From Clostridium sp. (GTDB taxonomy: Bacteria; Bacillota; Clostridia; Clostridiales; Clostridiaceae): a stretch of 14,258 bases of DNA. The notes beneath the pieces were generated by a model, which worked only from the letters and a program-made list of their open reading frames with translations, ran no database searches and had not been told where the DNA came from. The position numbers and the translations under genes are program-made. Of the stretch, positions 12,778 to 14,258 are shown one piece after another. Positions within the stretch are counted from its first letter, which is position 1, and the number at the start of each line of letters is the position of its first letter. Location: contig DPOH01000045.1 in NCBI GenBank assembly GCA_003539755.1, positions 1-14,258 on the forward strand, written 5' to 3'.

Positions 12778-13290
12778 ATGAGAAATTTTTACAATTTAGT
12801 TTTATGTTCATCAAAAGAACTTAAAAGTGTAAAGAACTTAACAGTTGCTAGTCTTTTAATTACTATGAAGCTAATACTTGATTTATTTACTATTCAATTA
12901 AATCAAGCATTACATTTAAGCTTTGAATTTTTACCATTTGCATCATTGAGCATGCTGTTTGGACCTGTAACAGGAGCTATGTGTGGAGCATTATCAGATA
13001 TAATAAATTATATAATGAATCCAAAGGGAGCATTTTTTCCAGGATTCACAATATCAGCAATGGTAAGTGGGATAATATATGGAATAACATTTTATAAAAA
13101 ACAGGTTACTATTGCAAGATGTATAGTTGCAGAAATTGCAATTGTAGTTATAGTAGATTTATTGCTTAATACATTCTGGTTATCATTATTATATGGAAAA
13201 GGATTTTTTGTTCTGCTTCCTATGAGAATGATTAAGAACTTTGTTATGATACCAATAAAAGTTGCAATGATGTATTTTGTTTTAAAATAA
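12778..13290 (+). CDS. folT: Folate-specific S component of an ECF transporter
   Basis: This 170-residue hydrophobic protein is of the size and pattern of an ECF substrate-binding S component, with about six membrane helices. The FolT-type stretch LHLSFEFLPFASLSMLFGPV (about residues 46-65), followed by GAMCGALSDIINYIMNPKGAFFPGFTISA, is the most conserved part of folate S components, and the C-terminal segment LLPMRMIKNFVMIPIKVAMM is also typical. It binds folate at the outer face and needs the shared EcfA-EcfA'-EcfT module, which is not in this window, as expected for group II ECF systems. ATG 12778 follows GGAGAGAG near 12764-12771. The THF riboswitch upstream strongly supports the folate assignment. 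A terminator follows. Confidence 0.93.
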   Translation: MRNFYNLVLCSSKELKSVKNLTVASLLITMKLILDLFTIQLNQALHLSFEFLPFASLSMLFGPVTGAMCGALSDIINYIMNPKGAFFPGFTISAMVSGIIYGITFYKKQVTIARCIVAEIAIVVIVDLLLNTFWLSLLYGKGFFVLLPMRMIKNFVMIPIKVAMMYFVLK

Positions 13291-13327
13291 GTTGATAAAG
13301 TAAAGGATCAATATTGTTAATAAAAAG

Positions 13328-13359
13328 ATAAAACTCCGTTAAAGGGGTTTTATTTTTTT
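13328..13359 (+). terminator. Intrinsic terminator of folT
   Basis: ATAAAACTCC (13328-13337) pairs with GGGGTTTTAT (13344-13353, one wobble) around GTTAAA and runs into seven T residues (13353-13359). Confidence 0.92.
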
Positions 13360-13420
13360 ATACTTTTAAATAGAATAAGAATTATATAGAAATAATAATA
13401 CCATTATAGAGGTGGATTTT

Positions 13421-14258
13421 ATGAATAATAAACTTGATAAGAGCGGATATATTTCATATTTAAATTTAAATGCAGCAATAAAGAGAAAATATATATCAGA
13501 AAAAAATTATGAAGAAGATATGAAAAATATTGTAGAACCATATGTAGCATCATATAGAAAATCTGGCTATATAGATGGTATGAATAATGTTAAATTATAT
13601 TTTGAAAAGTATATAATTGATAATCCTAAGGGGAATATAGTAATTAGTCATGGTTTTGGAGAATTTTGTGAAAAGTATACTGAATTAATATACTATTTTT
13701 TAAAGGAATCATTTTCTGTAGTTATAATGGAGCATAGAGGAAATGCAAGATCTCAAAGATTTGGAAAAGATAAAAATCAGATAAGTATAGACCATTTTGA
13801 CAATTATGTAGAGGATCTAAAGAAATTCATTGATGAAATAGTGATGCCGAATTCTAATAATAAGAAGTTGTTGATGTTTGCACATTCTATGGGAGGTGGA
13901 ATAGGGACTGCCTTTCTAGAAAAATATCCTGAGTATTTTAAGGGAGCTATATTGAGCGCACCTATGCACAAAATAAATACAGGAAAATATCCTAGTATAG
14001 TAGCTAATATTGTTTCATCAACTTTGACAGCAATAGGTAAGGGGAAGGAATACCTTCCAGGACAGAAGCCTTACACTGGGAATAAAAAATTCCCAAGTAG
14101 GACTACCCATTCTAAAAATAGATGGGATTATCAAATGAAAATAATAAAAGATAATGAAGCATTTCAAACAGGAGGATCATCTGCAAAATGGTACTATGAA
14201 GCTATGAAGGCTGATAAAAAAATGTTGAAAAAAAAGAATGCAGAAAAAGTTAAAATTC
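13421..14258 (+). CDS. Alpha/beta hydrolase, lysophospholipase/monoacylglycerol lipase-like (3' end missing)
   Basis: The frame is open from ATG 13421, after AGAGGTGG (13408-13415), to the window end, giving 279 residues. It has the serine-hydrolase fold of the PldB/monoacylglycerol lipase group: the oxyanion segment VISHGFGEFCEKY (74-86), the EHRGNARSQRFG strand-turn (104-115, matching HRGxGRS of PldB), SIDHFDNYVEDLKKFIDE (122-139), and the nucleophile elbow FAHSMGGG with Ser156. The elbow reads AxSxG instead of GxSxG, as is common in PldB-type enzymes. There is no signal peptide, so it is probably cytoplasmic. The catalytic Asp and His would lie partly beyond the window edge and cannot be checked. 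Lysophospholipid or monoacylglycerol hydrolysis is a family-level guess. It stands apart from folT behind a terminator. Confidence 0.88.
   Translation, partial: MNNKLDKSGYISYLNLNAAIKRKYISEKNYEEDMKNIVEPYVASYRKSGYIDGMNNVKLYFEKYIIDNPKGNIVISHGFGEFCEKYTELIYYFLKESFSVVIMEHRGNARSQRFGKDKNQISIDHFDNYVEDLKKFIDEIVMPNSNNKKLLMFAHSMGGGIGTAFLEKYPEYFKGAILSAPMHKINTGKYPSIVANIVSSTLTAIGKGKEYLPGQKPYTGNKKFPSRTTHSKNRWDYQMKIIKDNEAFQTGGSSAKWYYEAMKADKKMLKKKNAEKVKI

Overview
The window is an AT-rich stretch with strong AGGAGG-type ribosome sites, T-rich intrinsic terminators and families typical of low-GC Firmicutes. A T-box leader, a tetrahydrofolate riboswitch in front of an ECF folate S component, an Lrp/aminotransferase pair and a BMP-type nucleoside ABC transporter together point to Clostridium in the strict sense. 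I cannot name the species. Every gene I can support is on the + strand, and I see no transposase, integrase, phage gene, rRNA, tRNA or CRISPR array.

Layout. 1-126: tail of an unidentified reading frame. 163-2346: an alanine unit, with a promoter candidate, a T-box leader whose specifier reads GCA (Ala), alaR (Lrp/AsnC family), alaT (class I aminotransferase) and a terminator. 2507-9759: a purine nucleoside uptake and salvage region. It holds a LacI-family regulator with an operator-like palindrome at its own transcription start, a BMP lipoprotein (nupN), an unusual double-hairpin spacer, the double ATPase nupO, permeases nupP and nupQ, and, after another long hairpin, purine nucleoside phosphorylase deoD with a strong terminator. 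9692-10194: short repeats, a perfect 16-bp palindrome, and a 52-residue basic protein with a possible forespore-type promoter. 10246-11179: a DUF368/PopT-type undecaprenyl-phosphate translocase with terminator. 11251-12309: a complete HD-GYP phosphodiesterase. 12473-13359: a THF riboswitch and folT. 13421-14258: an alpha/beta hydrolase cut by the window end.

How the parts work together. The first unit makes alanine and senses uncharged tRNA-Ala. The second imports purine nucleosides (NupN captures, NupPQ conduct, NupO powers) and cleaves them to base plus ribose-1-phosphate (DeoD). The folate unit imports folate when reduced folate is scarce. The remaining genes act in envelope lipid recycling, c-di-GMP turnover and lipid or ester hydrolysis.

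Most protein genes are ordinary core or accessory clostridial genes. I see no convincing new protein system. The less explained material is RNA or DNA structure: the paired hairpins between nupN and nupO (4944-5133), the hairpin before deoD (8883-8957), the extended expression platform behind the THF aptamer, and the small-protein promoter region.
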